Positions 23,839 through 32,451 of a DNA stretch of 35,767 nt are shown in pieces. Made by a program: the position numbers and the translations under genes. The DNA lies in the NCBI GenBank assembly GCA_002340985.1, contig DDNC01000007.1, positions 13,638 through 49,404 of the forward strand. The letters are read 5' to 3'. The notes beneath the pieces were generated by a model that worked only from the letters and a program-made list of their open reading frames with translations, made no database searches and had not been told where the DNA came from. Source of the DNA: Firmicutes bacterium UBA2530. Lineage in GTDB: Bacteria; Bacillota; Clostridia; Tissierellales; Sedimentibacteraceae. How positions within the stretch are numbered: the stretch's first letter is position 1; each line of letters begins with the position of its first letter.

Positions 23839-23940
23839 GTTAAATAATTAACCTTTCAAGTTAATTCCTCCATCGATACATCCAAGTATGTATAGCATTA
23901 CTCCTTCTTGCTTATAGCTCAGAGGGAGTAATTTCTTTTT
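23839..23940 (+). ncRNA. Candidate small RNA of about 100 nt
   Basis: Between the promoter above and sfsA on the other strand lie three consecutive hairpins: AATTAAC/GTTAATT (23846-23866), ATACAT/ATGTAT (23876-23893), and a 12-base stem (23897-23908 with 23921-23932, one G-T wobble) followed by TTTCTTTTT. The last is a good terminator. An unpaired TTCCTCCATCG lies between the first two hairpins and contains CCTCC, complementary to ribosome binding sites. No start codon with a ribosome site is present. An alternative is that this is a long 3' end of tatA. I do not recognise it as a named RNA family. Confidence 0.5.
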
Positions 23941-23947
23941 ATCATGC

Positions 23948-24628
23948 TTATAATCTTATCTCTACATAATCCGACGCATGTATAGAGTTTTCAGTTACAC
24001 TGCAATCCAATGCCAATATACTGACTCCCTTTTCACGCGCTGCCTTCAGGGCATTTCCAAATTCTTTATGTGTTTTATAATTCGGGGTGAAATAAAGAAC
24101 ATCCTTCATCTGTATTATAAAAAACACATAAGCCTCATAGCCCTCATCCAATGCCTCGGAAAGCTCATTGATATGCTTTAGTCCTCTCTCCGTTGGAGCG
24201 TCAGGAAACATTACAACTCCTTCTTCCTCCAAGGTTACTCCCTTTATTTCAATTAATATTTTCCTGCCTTCGGCTTCAACATAAAAATCAAATCTTGAAT
24301 TTTTATGCTGAAATTCGGGCCTTACTACCTCAGGTGCTTTAAACAAGTTTCCTTCCCTGACCCATTCATGAAAGATTTTATTCGGCGCTTGGCTGTCCAT
24401 GTTTATGAGTCTTTTTCCCTTATAAACCGAAATCAGGTCATAGTTTGTCTTCCTTGAAGAATTCTCGAATTCCTGAACGAATATTTCGGCTCCCGGAATC
24501 AGCAGTTCCTTGCATCTGCCTGTATTTTTCACATGACATACACGAAGCTCTCCATCCACCTCTATATTTGCTATAAATCTGTTCGGTCTGTTTATAAATA
24601 TTGCTTTCTTTATATTCTTGTAATTCAT
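23948..24628 (-). CDS. sfsA: SfsA family DNA-binding protein/nuclease
   Basis: A 226-residue protein of the sugar fermentation stimulation family. It has FIANIEVDGELRVCHVKNTGRCKELLIPGA at the N-terminus (an OB-like part) and the nuclease-like core SRFDFYVEAEGRKILIEIKGVTLEEEGVVMFPDAPTERGLKHINEL, with the family's conserved EIKGVTL and PDAPTERG. The exact role is unclear: first seen as a regulator of maltose metabolism in E. coli, with a PD-(D/E)XK-type core. It is single, with TTGACA (24689-24684) and an 18-base spacer to TAATAT as a likely promoter. Confidence 0.93.
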   Translation of the reverse strand: MNYKNIKKAIFINRPNRFIANIEVDGELRVCHVKNTGRCKELLIPGAEIFVQEFENSSRKTNYDLISVYKGKRLINMDSQAPNKIFHEWVREGNLFKAPEVVRPEFQHKNSRFDFYVEAEGRKILIEIKGVTLEEEGVVMFPDAPTERGLKHINELSEALDEGYEAYVFFIIQMKDVLYFTPNYKTHKEFGNALKAAREKGVSILALDCSVTENSIHASDYVEIRL

Positions 24629-24659
24629 ATTCTTCCTTCAGCTATAATTAATTCAAATA

Positions 24660-24689
24660 ATATTAACATACATTAGTGATCTTTGTCAA
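24660..24689 (-). promoter_or_regulatory. Promoter of sfsA
   Basis: On the minus strand TTGACA (24689-24684), 18 bases and TAATAT (24665-24660) lie just over 30 bp before the sfsA ATG. Confidence 0.5.
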
Positions 24690-24764
24690 AACCACACTTT
24701 CATTGTATATTATTTGCTCTTTGTACAATAATAATTATAACTTATAGAATTGGAGTGTTTTAAA

Positions 24765-25493
24765 TTGAGCGAAGGTTTAGTTGTGGCAGTAAGAGCAGTT
24801 ATCAGTTTTTTTACGCTTCTTATTTTTGCCAAAATATTGGGAAAGCAGCAATTAAGTCAGCTGGCATTCTTTGATTATGTGCTGGGCATCACTATAGGAT
24901 CAATAGCTGCAGAATTAACAATTGATTTATCGAGCAGAGCATGGCCTCACTGGGTGGGGCTTTTAACATGGGCCATTCTTGGATACCTGATGGAATGGAT
25001 AACGCTGAAATGGCGATATGCTGCAAAGTATATAGTAGGCGAACCTGCAGTAATAATTATGAACGGCAAGATTATGGAAAATGTACTTCGAAAAATGCGG
25101 TTCACGGTTTCTGATGTAATGGAACTTCTCAGAAACAAGGATATATTCGATTTGTCTCAGGTTGACTTTGCAATACTTGAATCAAACGGGCAGCTGTCAG
25201 TGCTGAGAAAGCCTGAATATGAGCCATTGACGGCTAAGGATATGAAAATAAGCAAAAAATCCTCCGGAATAAGTACAGAGCTTATTTATGACGGCATACT
25301 CATCGAGGAAAACCTCCGACAGCTTAACAAGGATACAAAGTGGCTGATGAAGCAGCTTAAGGCTCAGGGAATAAAGGATATCTCAGAGGTATTTCTCGCC
25401 ACCCTTAATCCTGCCGGCTCTTTCTATGTAGATAAATATGAGGACCATATAAAAAAAATCACCGATATCGGAGATTTCAAGGGCCCTTACTAA
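24765..25493 (+). CDS. DUF421 membrane protein (YetF type)
   Basis: A 242-residue protein with three N-terminal membrane helices (about residues 5-22, 32-50, 59-80) and a cytoplasmic alpha/beta part. FAKILGKQQLSQLAFFDYVLGITIGSIAAEL and KYIVGEPAVIIMNGKIMENVLRKMRFTVSDVMELLRNKDIFDLSQVDFAILESNGQLSV are typical of DUF421. Bacillus members (YetF, YrbG) are linked to sporulation; the function is not established. Start: the reading frame opens with TTG at 24750, which overlaps GGAG; the in-frame TTG at 24765 with GGAG 9 bases upstream is preferred. It is coupled to the DUF4363 gene: its stop lies in the next ribosome site. Confidence 0.9.
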   Translation: MSEGLVVAVRAVISFFTLLIFAKILGKQQLSQLAFFDYVLGITIGSIAAELTIDLSSRAWPHWVGLLTWAILGYLMEWITLKWRYAAKYIVGEPAVIIMNGKIMENVLRKMRFTVSDVMELLRNKDIFDLSQVDFAILESNGQLSVLRKPEYEPLTAKDMKISKKSSGISTELIYDGILIEENLRQLNKDTKWLMKQLKAQGIKDISEVFLATLNPAGSFYVDKYEDHIKKITDIGDFKGPY

Positions 25494-25502
25494 GGAGTGC
25501 TT

Positions 25503-25868
25503 ATGAGAAGATTTTTAGTTATATCAATTCCCATTGTTTCAATTGCATTATTTATTTTAATCATGCTGAGCGATAGTGTATTAAAAAAGCCATTGACAAA
25601 TAATGACAACATTCCCGAAGCAATAGAGCTGGTGATCAATGACATAGACAATGGAGACTGGACCCGTGCGGAAAGCAATGCCACAAAGCTGCATGATACA
25701 TGGGATAAGGTCGTCAGAAGGGTGCAGTTCAGCGGGGAGAAGGATGAAATAGACGGTTTTTATAAAAATATCGCAAGACTTCGCGGAGCAATTGCAGCAA
25801 AGGACAAATCAAATGCATACATGGAGTTGTATGAAGCATACGAACACTGGGAAAATCTCGGCAGGTAA
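25503..25868 (+). CDS. DUF4363 family protein
   Basis: A 121-residue protein with one N-terminal membrane segment or signal anchor (FLVISIPIVSIALFILIML) and an outer helical part with repeated aromatic and acidic residues (LHDTWDKVVRRVQFS, YEAYEHWENLGR). The pair DUF421-DUF4363 is common in spore-forming Firmicutes. Start ATG at 25503 follows AAGGAG, which overlaps the stop of the DUF421 gene. A GTG six bases earlier is inside that site and is rejected. Role unknown. Confidence 0.82.
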   Translation: MRRFLVISIPIVSIALFILIMLSDSVLKKPLTNNDNIPEAIELVINDIDNGDWTRAESNATKLHDTWDKVVRRVQFSGEKDEIDGFYKNIARLRGAIAAKDKSNAYMELYEAYEHWENLGR

Positions 25869-25878
25869 ATACCTGCAG

Positions 25879-26781
25879 TCATTGTCTGATTCGCTTTCTT
25901 TTTGCCATCAATTCCTTAAAGTCGACTTCCATTACGAAAATACTTATAATCATCAGCACCGCTCCGAAATATGACTTGGCTGTAAGAACTTCTTTAGCAA
26001 ATATATATGCAACCGTGCCTGCAAACAATGTCTCGAGAGAAAAAATTACACCCACATGTGATGCGGTGGTATACTGCTGAGCTATGGCTTGTACTATAAA
26101 AGCAACTCCCGTACACAATATTGATAAAAACAACACCGAAAACCATATGCTTGGCTCGGAAGGCAAATGCGGCTTTTCAAAAATAAACGCCAACAGCAGG
26201 TTCAGCACTCCTGTTACACCCAGCTGAAAAACTCCCAGCTGGAAGGGATTCACTTCCTCCTTAGCCACCGCCCTTTCTGTAATAATGAGGTCTATTGCAT
26301 AGGCAAAGGCACACATTATAGAGAATAAATCTCCCAGCAGATTGTCATGATTTACAGAAAAGTCTTCCTTCATTGTAAGCAGAGCAATTCCGGCAGTACT
26401 GAGAAATATAACAAATGCAAGCTTCTTCCCCGGAGCCTTCCTGTAAATTATACAGGATAATAACGGTGTAAAAACAACTGACAACCCGCACAGAAAGCTC
26501 GTGTTTGAAAGAGTTGTGTACTGAACACCTAAATTTGCTCCTATGTATACAAATAACAGTGCAATTCCAAGGATTACACTGTATTTCAGAGTTTCTTTCG
26601 AAACATTTTTGATTTTTGGAAATGTCAGAACAACCGCAACAATGAATGCAATGAGAAATCTATTTGCATTTAAAGTGAATGATCCCATATCCCTAAGACT
26701 CAAATCAGTCAGATAGTAAGAAGCTCCCCATGCCACCGTAACGAACAGCAGCATTAAATCCGCCTTTAACTGCTTAGACAT
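25879..26781 (-). CDS. EamA/DMT family transporter
   Basis: A 300-residue protein with ten membrane helices in two five-helix EamA repeats. It opens LLFVTVAWGASYYLTDLSLRDMG and has RFLIAF in the first repeat, with SLETLFAGTVAYIFAKEVLTAKSYFGAVLMI in the second. This is the layout of DMT exporters of amino acids or other metabolites. Substrate is unknown. It follows uppP by 14 bases, so the two are likely cotranscribed from the uppP side. Ribosome site GGAGGTATTT. Confidence 0.9.
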   Translation of the reverse strand: MSKQLKADLMLLFVTVAWGASYYLTDLSLRDMGSFTLNANRFLIAFIVAVVLTFPKIKNVSKETLKYSVILGIALLFVYIGANLGVQYTTLSNTSFLCGLSVVFTPLLSCIIYRKAPGKKLAFVIFLSTAGIALLTMKEDFSVNHDNLLGDLFSIMCAFAYAIDLIITERAVAKEEVNPFQLGVFQLGVTGVLNLLLAFIFEKPHLPSEPSIWFSVLFLSILCTGVAFIVQAIAQQYTTASHVGVIFSLETLFAGTVAYIFAKEVLTAKSYFGAVLMIISIFVMEVDFKELMAKRKRIRQ

Positions 26782-26795
26782 AAATACCTCCGGTA

Positions 26796-27614
26796 TTACT
26801 TAAATATAAGGCTCTTGATTACCACCAATATCCCCAGAACTATGCGATACCATCCAAAGGCCTTGAAGTCATTATTCTTGATATACTTAAGCAGGAATCT
26901 TATGGCAACCAAGGATACTACAAATGCAACTATCATACCGGTAAGTAAAATTGTCAGCTCCATTCCCGTAAAATCAAATCCGAACTTGACAAGCTTAAGA
27001 GCACTTGCACCAAACATTACAGGAATTGAAAGGAAAAATGAATATTCTGCAGCTATTTGCCTTGATGTTCCTAAAATTATAGCACCCAGTATGGTTGAGC
27101 CTGAACGTGATGTTCCGGGTATGAGAGAAAGAACCTGAAAAAAACCTATCCCCAGAGCAGTACCATAGGATAAATCTTTAAAGCTCTTTATTTTTGCTGC
27201 CTTTCCTTTATTTCTGTTTTCTATCAATATGAAGAGAACACCATAGACAATCAGCGCTATTGCAACAGTCTGGTAATTATAGAAATGCTCGTTGAACCAG
27301 TCATCAAACAGCACACCAAGCACTCCTGCAGGTATTACACCTACGATTACCTTGAACCATATTTCCATGGTATCTTTTTTTTGCTTCGATGTTTTATCTG
27401 CAGAAAAAGGATTCAGCTTGTGAAAATACAGAAGTACTACAGCCATTATAGCTCCAAGCTGTATAACAACGCGAAACATTTCCTGAAAAGCATCCGATGC
27501 CCCCAGACTTATAAGCTCCTCAACCAGAATCATGTGTCCCGTGCTGCTGATAGGCAGCCATTCCGTTATCCCCTCAACAATCCCAAGCAAGATTGCTTTA
27601 AATATTTCAATCAT
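26796..27614 (-). CDS. uppP: Undecaprenyl-diphosphatase UppP (BacA)
   Basis: A 272-residue membrane phosphatase that regenerates undecaprenyl phosphate for cell-wall synthesis and gives bacitracin resistance. The catalytic signatures are EGITEWLPISSTGHM (14-28; E14, E18) and PGTSRSGST (166-174; Ser/Arg). About eight hydrophobic segments match the family. The start follows GGAGGATGT. It is the first gene of a short minus-strand unit with the EamA transporter. Confidence 0.96.
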   Translation of the reverse strand: MIEIFKAILLGIVEGITEWLPISSTGHMILVEELISLGASDAFQEMFRVVIQLGAIMAVVLLYFHKLNPFSADKTSKQKKDTMEIWFKVIVGVIPAGVLGVLFDDWFNEHFYNYQTVAIALIVYGVLFILIENRNKGKAAKIKSFKDLSYGTALGIGFFQVLSLIPGTSRSGSTILGAIILGTSRQIAAEYSFFLSIPVMFGASALKLVKFGFDFTGMELTILLTGMIVAFVVSLVAIRFLLKYIKNNDFKAFGWYRIVLGILVVIKSLIFK

Positions 27615-27757
27615 TACATCCTCCTACTGTCATTTGCTATAAGCAAAATATTCTATGCCCATAATAATTATATCATTCTAAATTTATTTGACAGATAATT
27701 TTAACACATTTCATTAAATATATCCATTAATTTTCAATTAAAACTCCTATAAGCACA

Positions 27758-27784
27758 AAAAAGCCCGGTGGTTTCGGGCTTTTT
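27758..27784. terminator. Bidirectional terminator after hypD
   Basis: AAAAAGCCCG and CGGGCTTTTT form a perfect 10-base stem with a 7-base loop and T-runs on both strands. On the minus strand it ends the hypE-hypD operon. Confidence 0.88.
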
Positions 27785-27794
27785 GTGGGGTATA

Positions 27795-30167
27795 TCAATT
27801 AAAGGCTTGTTCTGTCCTATCGATTATTTCATCCTGCAACGCTTTTTCAAGGTTGTTGAAATGGTCTGAATATCCTGCAACTCTTACAATAAGGTCCTTG
27901 TATTCATCAGGGTTTTTCTGAGCATCCAAGAGGACACTTCTGTCTATTACGTTGAACTGTATGTGATGCCCTTCCATTTTGAAATATGCTCTCACCAGGG
28001 CGGATACGTTGTCTATTCCTTCCTGTCCTGCAATTGATGACGGTGTGAACTTTTGATTTAAGAGCGTTCCTCCTGTGGATGTATGATCCATCTTTGCACA
28101 GGAGCGTATAACTGAGGTAGGACCGTTGCGGTCTGCACCCTTCTCAGGTGAAATTCCGTCTGTAACGGGCTTTTCCTTCAGTCTGCCGTTCGCTGATGCT
28201 GTCATTACTGAGCCGAAGTACACGTGGCACGTAGTGGGCAGCATATCAATCTGGTATGTTCCTCCACACACTGTTTTTCTTCCTCTTATTCTGTCTCTTA
28301 CATTTTCAAATATATCAATCATTATGTCATCGGCATAATCATCATCATTGCCATATTTCGGCGTATGATTGAGCACAAGGTTATGAAGCATTTCAAAGCC
28401 TTCAAAGTTTGCGTCTATGGCAGAAAGAAGCTCCTTCATTGTGAAGCGTTTCTGCTCGTAAACATTGTATTTCAACGATGACATGCAGTCTGTTATGGTT
28501 CCTATTCCAACTATCTGAATATATCTTGTATTGTATTTGGATCCGCCTGCATTATAGTCTCTTCCGCTCTCCATGCAGCCTGTTGTAAGCACGGACATGA
28601 AAGGAGTCGGCATATGCTGGGCAAATATTTTTTCAATTACATTATTTCCTCTGATTTTTACATTTATAATGTATTCAAGCTGCTTGTAGAAAGCATCCCT
28701 CAATTCCTCATAGGACTTGAATTCTTCGGGGTTTCCGGTTTTTAAGCCTATTTGCTTTCCTGTATATTTGTCGTAGCCGTTGTTGAGAGTGAGCTCAAAT
28801 ATTTTAGGAACATTCATATAGCCTGTAAGCACATAGGCTTCTCTTCCGTGGCAGCCTGTTTCCACACATCCGCTGGAGCCTCCGAATCTGGCATCCTCCA
28901 ATGTCTTTCCTGCATTCAGAAGCTCCTGTATAAGCTCCTCTGTATTGTAAAATGCCGGCTGTCCCCAGCCTTTTCTTGAAATTTCAACAGCCCTTTTTAA
29001 AAATTCATCCGGAGTTTTCTCGCTTATCTGCACATTGGAGCTTGGCTGCAGCAGCCTCATTTCATCCATTGCGTCTAATATAATATATGACACATCGTTG
29101 ACTCCGTCCTCGCCGGTGTATGGATTTATTCCTCCGGTGTTCAGATTTGCAAAATCCGTGTAGGTTCCGCTTTCCTTGAGTGTTATTCCCACCTTGGGAG
29201 GTGCGGGCTGATTGTTGAATTTAATCCACAGGCATTCCATCAGCTCTCTTGCTTTATGATAGTCAATGGTTCCTGCCTCAAGCTCATTCTTATAAAACGG
29301 ATATAAATACTGGTCAAGTCTGCCCGGCGAAAAAGCATCCCAGGTATTTGTTTCGGTGGTAACACCGATATGAACGAACCAGTACATCTGAAGTGCCTGT
29401 GCGTATGTTTCGGGCTTGTGTGCCGGAACAACGTCGCAGTTATGAGCTATCCACAGGAGCTCTTCTTTTCTCTGTGGGTTTTCCACAGTTTCCGCAAGCT
29501 GCCTTGCATACTGTGCATACCTCTGTCCGTAAATGATGATGGCATCGCATGAAATAATCATTGCTTCAAGCTGTGCTTTTTTATTGTAAGCTTCAGCATC
29601 ATTTAAAAAGTCAAGCTCTTCTACTGCCTCTTCAATTTCTTTCTTAAAATCTAAAAAGCCTTTTTTGTAAAACTTGTCATCGGCTACAGTATGTCCGGGA
29701 GCTCTCTGCTCCATAAACTCTGTAAACATCCCCGCAGCATAACAATCCTTCCATTCCTGCGTCATTGAAGCCAATATTCTGTCCCTTGTGGATTTATTCT
29801 GCCAGTAAGGGAGAATTTTTTCAGCCTGTATGTCTTTATCTTCTTCTTTTACCTTGAAGTTGATATATTTTCTGTCGTTCATTATCGTCATATCTTCTAC
29901 GGTGTGAGCGCAAAGCTCGGGAAATGTGGGAACAACCTGCGGTCCTTCACTTTTTTCTCCAACTATGAGCTCTCCCTCTCCGATATACAGCTTTCTGTTT
30001 TCCATGTAGTGCTTGAAATTCATTGCACGAAGAACGGGGGTTTCCACCGTGCCATAATGCTTCTGATAAAATTCTGTTTCTAAAATAGCTCTTTCAAGAC
30101 TTACACTGGGCTGTGTTGTTGCACTTTCCTGTCTTAATATCTTTGTTCTTTCTGTATAGCCTCTCAT
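27795..30167 (-). CDS. hypD: trans-4-hydroxy-L-proline dehydratase (glycyl radical enzyme)
   Basis: A 790-residue glycyl radical enzyme that removes water from trans-4-hydroxyproline to give pyrroline-5-carboxylate, which feeds proline and Stickland metabolism. The active-site thiyl region is GSSGCVETGCHGREAYVLTGYMN with C434 and E436, the residue numbers reported for HypD, and D277 in NTWDAF matches D278 there. The glycyl radical loop VRVAGYSDHF has G765. Whole-length agreement with C. difficile HypD as I remember it, including PAPPKVGITLKES and GGTLLNQKF, is high, unlike pyruvate formate-lyase. It follows hypE by 1 base, so translation is coupled. Sigma-54 control is inferred. Confidence 0.93.
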   Translation of the reverse strand: MRGYTERTKILRQESATTQPSVSLERAILETEFYQKHYGTVETPVLRAMNFKHYMENRKLYIGEGELIVGEKSEGPQVVPTFPELCAHTVEDMTIMNDRKYINFKVKEEDKDIQAEKILPYWQNKSTRDRILASMTQEWKDCYAAGMFTEFMEQRAPGHTVADDKFYKKGFLDFKKEIEEAVEELDFLNDAEAYNKKAQLEAMIISCDAIIIYGQRYAQYARQLAETVENPQRKEELLWIAHNCDVVPAHKPETYAQALQMYWFVHIGVTTETNTWDAFSPGRLDQYLYPFYKNELEAGTIDYHKARELMECLWIKFNNQPAPPKVGITLKESGTYTDFANLNTGGINPYTGEDGVNDVSYIILDAMDEMRLLQPSSNVQISEKTPDEFLKRAVEISRKGWGQPAFYNTEELIQELLNAGKTLEDARFGGSSGCVETGCHGREAYVLTGYMNVPKIFELTLNNGYDKYTGKQIGLKTGNPEEFKSYEELRDAFYKQLEYIINVKIRGNNVIEKIFAQHMPTPFMSVLTTGCMESGRDYNAGGSKYNTRYIQIVGIGTITDCMSSLKYNVYEQKRFTMKELLSAIDANFEGFEMLHNLVLNHTPKYGNDDDYADDIMIDIFENVRDRIRGRKTVCGGTYQIDMLPTTCHVYFGSVMTASANGRLKEKPVTDGISPEKGADRNGPTSVIRSCAKMDHTSTGGTLLNQKFTPSSIAGQEGIDNVSALVRAYFKMEGHHIQFNVIDRSVLLDAQKNPDEYKDLIVRVAGYSDHFNNLEKALQDEIIDRTEQAFN

Positions 30168-30168
30168 T

Positions 30169-31071
30169 TCAACCTCCTATTTTTACATCGTATCCTTGTT
30201 TTTCAAACATTTCCCTGAACATCTGCATCTTCTCTTCAGAAGGTTTGTTCATTTTTTCATCCTCATAAATCATATGAAGCTTTCTGTACTTATGCTTTGC
30301 AATATCATGATATGGAAGCAGATTTATTTTCTTTATTCCGAGTTTTCTTATAAGGTCAATTGTTTTTTCTATATGTGATGTATCTGCATTAACACCTTCT
30401 ATAATTGGCATCCGTATATTTATATTACTGTGGATTTGAGCCAGCCTCACAAGATTATCAAGTATGAGCTTATTTGAAATTCCTGTGAAATTTCTGTGCT
30501 TCTCATCATCTATAAGCTTAATATCATATAGAAATACATCTGTATACGGTGAAATTTTTTTTATATTTTCAAAGTCTGCAGCTCCGCAGGTGTCAACTGC
30601 CGTATGAATGTTTTTCTCTTTGAGTTTCTTGAGGAGCTCCTCGGCAAAATCCGTATAGACAAGCGGTTCTCCTCCTGAAAGAGTCACTCCGCCGTTTGAT
30701 TGCTCATAAAACACTTCATCCTTCATAACTTCTTTCAGTACTTCTTCGACAGTGTATTCACGTCCTGCAATTTGCCTTGCCCCGGGGATGCAGTATATTT
30801 CACACATGCCGCAATAATTGCATTTGTCTTCATCAGTTGTAAGGATTCCGTTTTCAATTGTAATTGCCTTCTGAAGGCATATTTCAGTACATTTTCCGCA
30901 AAGAGTGCATTTTTCCTTGTCGAAAAGCATCTGCTTTCTGTTTGTCTGACTCTCCGGATTATGGCACCAGAGACACCTTAAAGGGCATCCCTTAAAAAAT
31001 ACAGTCGTTCTTATTCCGGGTCCGTCATGTACAGAAAACTTTTGAATATTAAATATAGTCGCTGTATTCAT
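30169..31071 (-). CDS. hypE: Glycyl radical enzyme activase for HypD
   Basis: A 300-residue radical SAM enzyme that installs the glycyl radical on HypD. C29-x3-C33-x2-C36 (CPLRCLWC) binds the SAM cluster, and two ferredoxin-type clusters follow (C55, C58, C61, C65 and C84, C87, C90, C94). LSGGEPLVY and the VDTCGAADFENI region are typical of GRE activases. The start ATG at 31071 follows GGAG; a longer frame from 31095 is rejected. It precedes hypD, the reverse of the C. difficile order that I recall (hypD-hypE-proC); no proC is present here. It is the first cistron after a sigma-54 promoter. Confidence 0.92.
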   Translation of the reverse strand: MNTATIFNIQKFSVHDGPGIRTTVFFKGCPLRCLWCHNPESQTNRKQMLFDKEKCTLCGKCTEICLQKAITIENGILTTDEDKCNYCGMCEIYCIPGARQIAGREYTVEEVLKEVMKDEVFYEQSNGGVTLSGGEPLVYTDFAEELLKKLKEKNIHTAVDTCGAADFENIKKISPYTDVFLYDIKLIDDEKHRNFTGISNKLILDNLVRLAQIHSNINIRMPIIEGVNADTSHIEKTIDLIRKLGIKKINLLPYHDIAKHKYRKLHMIYEDEKMNKPSEEKMQMFREMFEKQGYDVKIGG

Positions 31072-31104
31072 TTTTTCTCCAATAATTGATATCAAATATT
31101 TACA

Positions 31105-31121
31105 TGCAATTTTCCTGCCAA
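31105..31121 (-). promoter_or_regulatory. Sigma-54 (-24/-12) promoter of hypE-hypD
   Basis: TTGGCAGGAAAATTGCA on the minus strand has GG and GC ten bases apart and ends 34 bp before the hypE ATG. It is identical over 17 bases to the promoter at 861-877. Confidence 0.85.
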
Positions 31122-31165
31122 TAAATATGCCTTGAAATTTGAACGTCTATTTTTCATTAATATAA

Positions 31166-31211
31166 TTGTGTACGGCTTTTATGCACAAAATGTGACAGCT
31201 TTTTTTACACA
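31166..31211. promoter_or_regulatory. Two tandem TGTG-N13-CACA dyads, likely enhancer sites for a sigma-54 activator
   Basis: Site 1 is TTGTG-N13-CACAA (31166-31188); site 2 is TGTG-N13-CACA (31191-31211). Their centres are 24 bp apart and about 84 and 108 bp upstream of the predicted start near 31093, the usual range for an enhancer-binding protein. They lie between the dinB stop and the promoter. Confidence 0.65.
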
Positions 31212-31216
31212 TGTAA

Positions 31217-32440
31217 TTATTTTTTACTATTTTCTTCGCTATATCCGGTTGCAGATGTTCCTGTTTTAATTATTGAAGAACCATACTTGGTGCGTATATT
31301 AAAAATGGCATTTTCAAGATCATCGGTCTTTTTGTTCTTTTCTTTCTCATGGTTCTCGTCATTTATTTCAGGCATCTTGAACAGCGACAGTTGTTCCGAT
31401 TCATATTCATTATCAAACCCGCTGAGGCTTATACCCAGAAGGCGCACAGGCTTCTTGCTCCAGTTCTTTTCAAGCAGCTTCACGCCTGTGGAATAAATGT
31501 CCTTGACGAGGCATGTGGGAGGCACGGTCATCTGCCTTGTCATGCTCTTGAAATCCGTAAACTTAATGCTTATCTGTATTGTACGTCCTTTTTTACCGTA
31601 CTTCCTCGCAGTCATTCCCACATCCTCTGAAAGTTCCAGCAGCACTGATTTAGCATACTCAATGTCCGTAATATCGTGAGAAAGCGTGACGGATCTGCCA
31701 ACCGATTTCATATCGTCGTATGCATTCGGCCTCACGGGAGAATCGTCATTTCCGTTTGCAAGCATGTAAAGCTCGTCTCCTGTTTTGCCAAGCATGCTGA
31801 TGAGATTCGCCCTGTCGTGCAACGCCAGATCCCTTATGGAATAAATGCCCATGTTGTGAAGCTTTGCGGCAGTTTGCTTTCCAACACCGTATAAATTTCC
31901 TGCGGGAAGAGGCCACATCTTCTCCTGTATATCCTTTTTCCACAGCTGGGTTATGCCGTGTGGCTTCTTCATTTCCGATGCCATCTTTGCCAAAAACTTA
32001 TTTTCTGATATCCCTATGGAACACCATAAATTGAGCTCCTGATTTATGCGCTTCATTATGTCGGACGCCGCTTCCACAGGGCTTCCGGAGAGACCTTCAC
32101 ATCCTGTCATATCAAGCCATGCCTCGTCAATGCTGTTCTGCTCGATGACGGGAGTATATGATGATAAAATTTCCATTACCTCTTTGGATTTCTGCGAATA
32201 AAACCTGTGGTCAGGTGGAATTACAATAAGTCCGGGACATAGCCTGAATGCCTCCCTCAGAATCATGGTAGTCTTTATGCCGTATTTTCTCGCTTCATAA
32301 TTTGCGGTGAGAACTATGCCCGTCCTGTTTTCCGGGTCGCCTGCAACTACGGCAGGCTTCCCGCCGATTTCAGGATGGCGTGTCTGCTCGCAGCTTATAT
32401 AGAAGGCATTCATATCAACTAAAAAAACAACCCTTTCCAT
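31217..32440 (-). CDS. dinB: DNA polymerase IV (Y family)
   Basis: A 407-residue translesion polymerase that copies past damaged bases, error-prone. Catalytic acids are D9 in LVDMNAFYISCE and D105/E106 in QNSIDEAWLD. The little-finger part is complete, and EQLSLFKM near residue 347 is a clear beta-clamp binding motif. A lysine- and Glu-rich tail of about 50 residues follows. It is cotranscribed with the small gene 11 bases upstream. A LexA box was not recognised. Confidence 0.95.
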   Translation of the reverse strand: MERVVFLVDMNAFYISCEQTRHPEIGGKPAVVAGDPENRTGIVLTANYEARKYGIKTTMILREAFRLCPGLIVIPPDHRFYSQKSKEVMEILSSYTPVIEQNSIDEAWLDMTGCEGLSGSPVEAASDIMKRINQELNLWCSIGISENKFLAKMASEMKKPHGITQLWKKDIQEKMWPLPAGNLYGVGKQTAAKLHNMGIYSIRDLALHDRANLISMLGKTGDELYMLANGNDDSPVRPNAYDDMKSVGRSVTLSHDITDIEYAKSVLLELSEDVGMTARKYGKKGRTIQISIKFTDFKSMTRQMTVPPTCLVKDIYSTGVKLLEKNWSKKPVRLLGISLSGFDNEYESEQLSLFKMPEINDENHEKEKNKKTDDLENAIFNIRTKYGSSIIKTGTSATGYSEENSKK

Positions 32441-32451
32441 CTTGACTCCTC

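Noticed and set aside
25861..25876. Palindrome GCAGGTAAATACCTGC as a terminator
   Set aside because: The stem covers the stop codon of the DUF4363 gene but has no T-run on either side.
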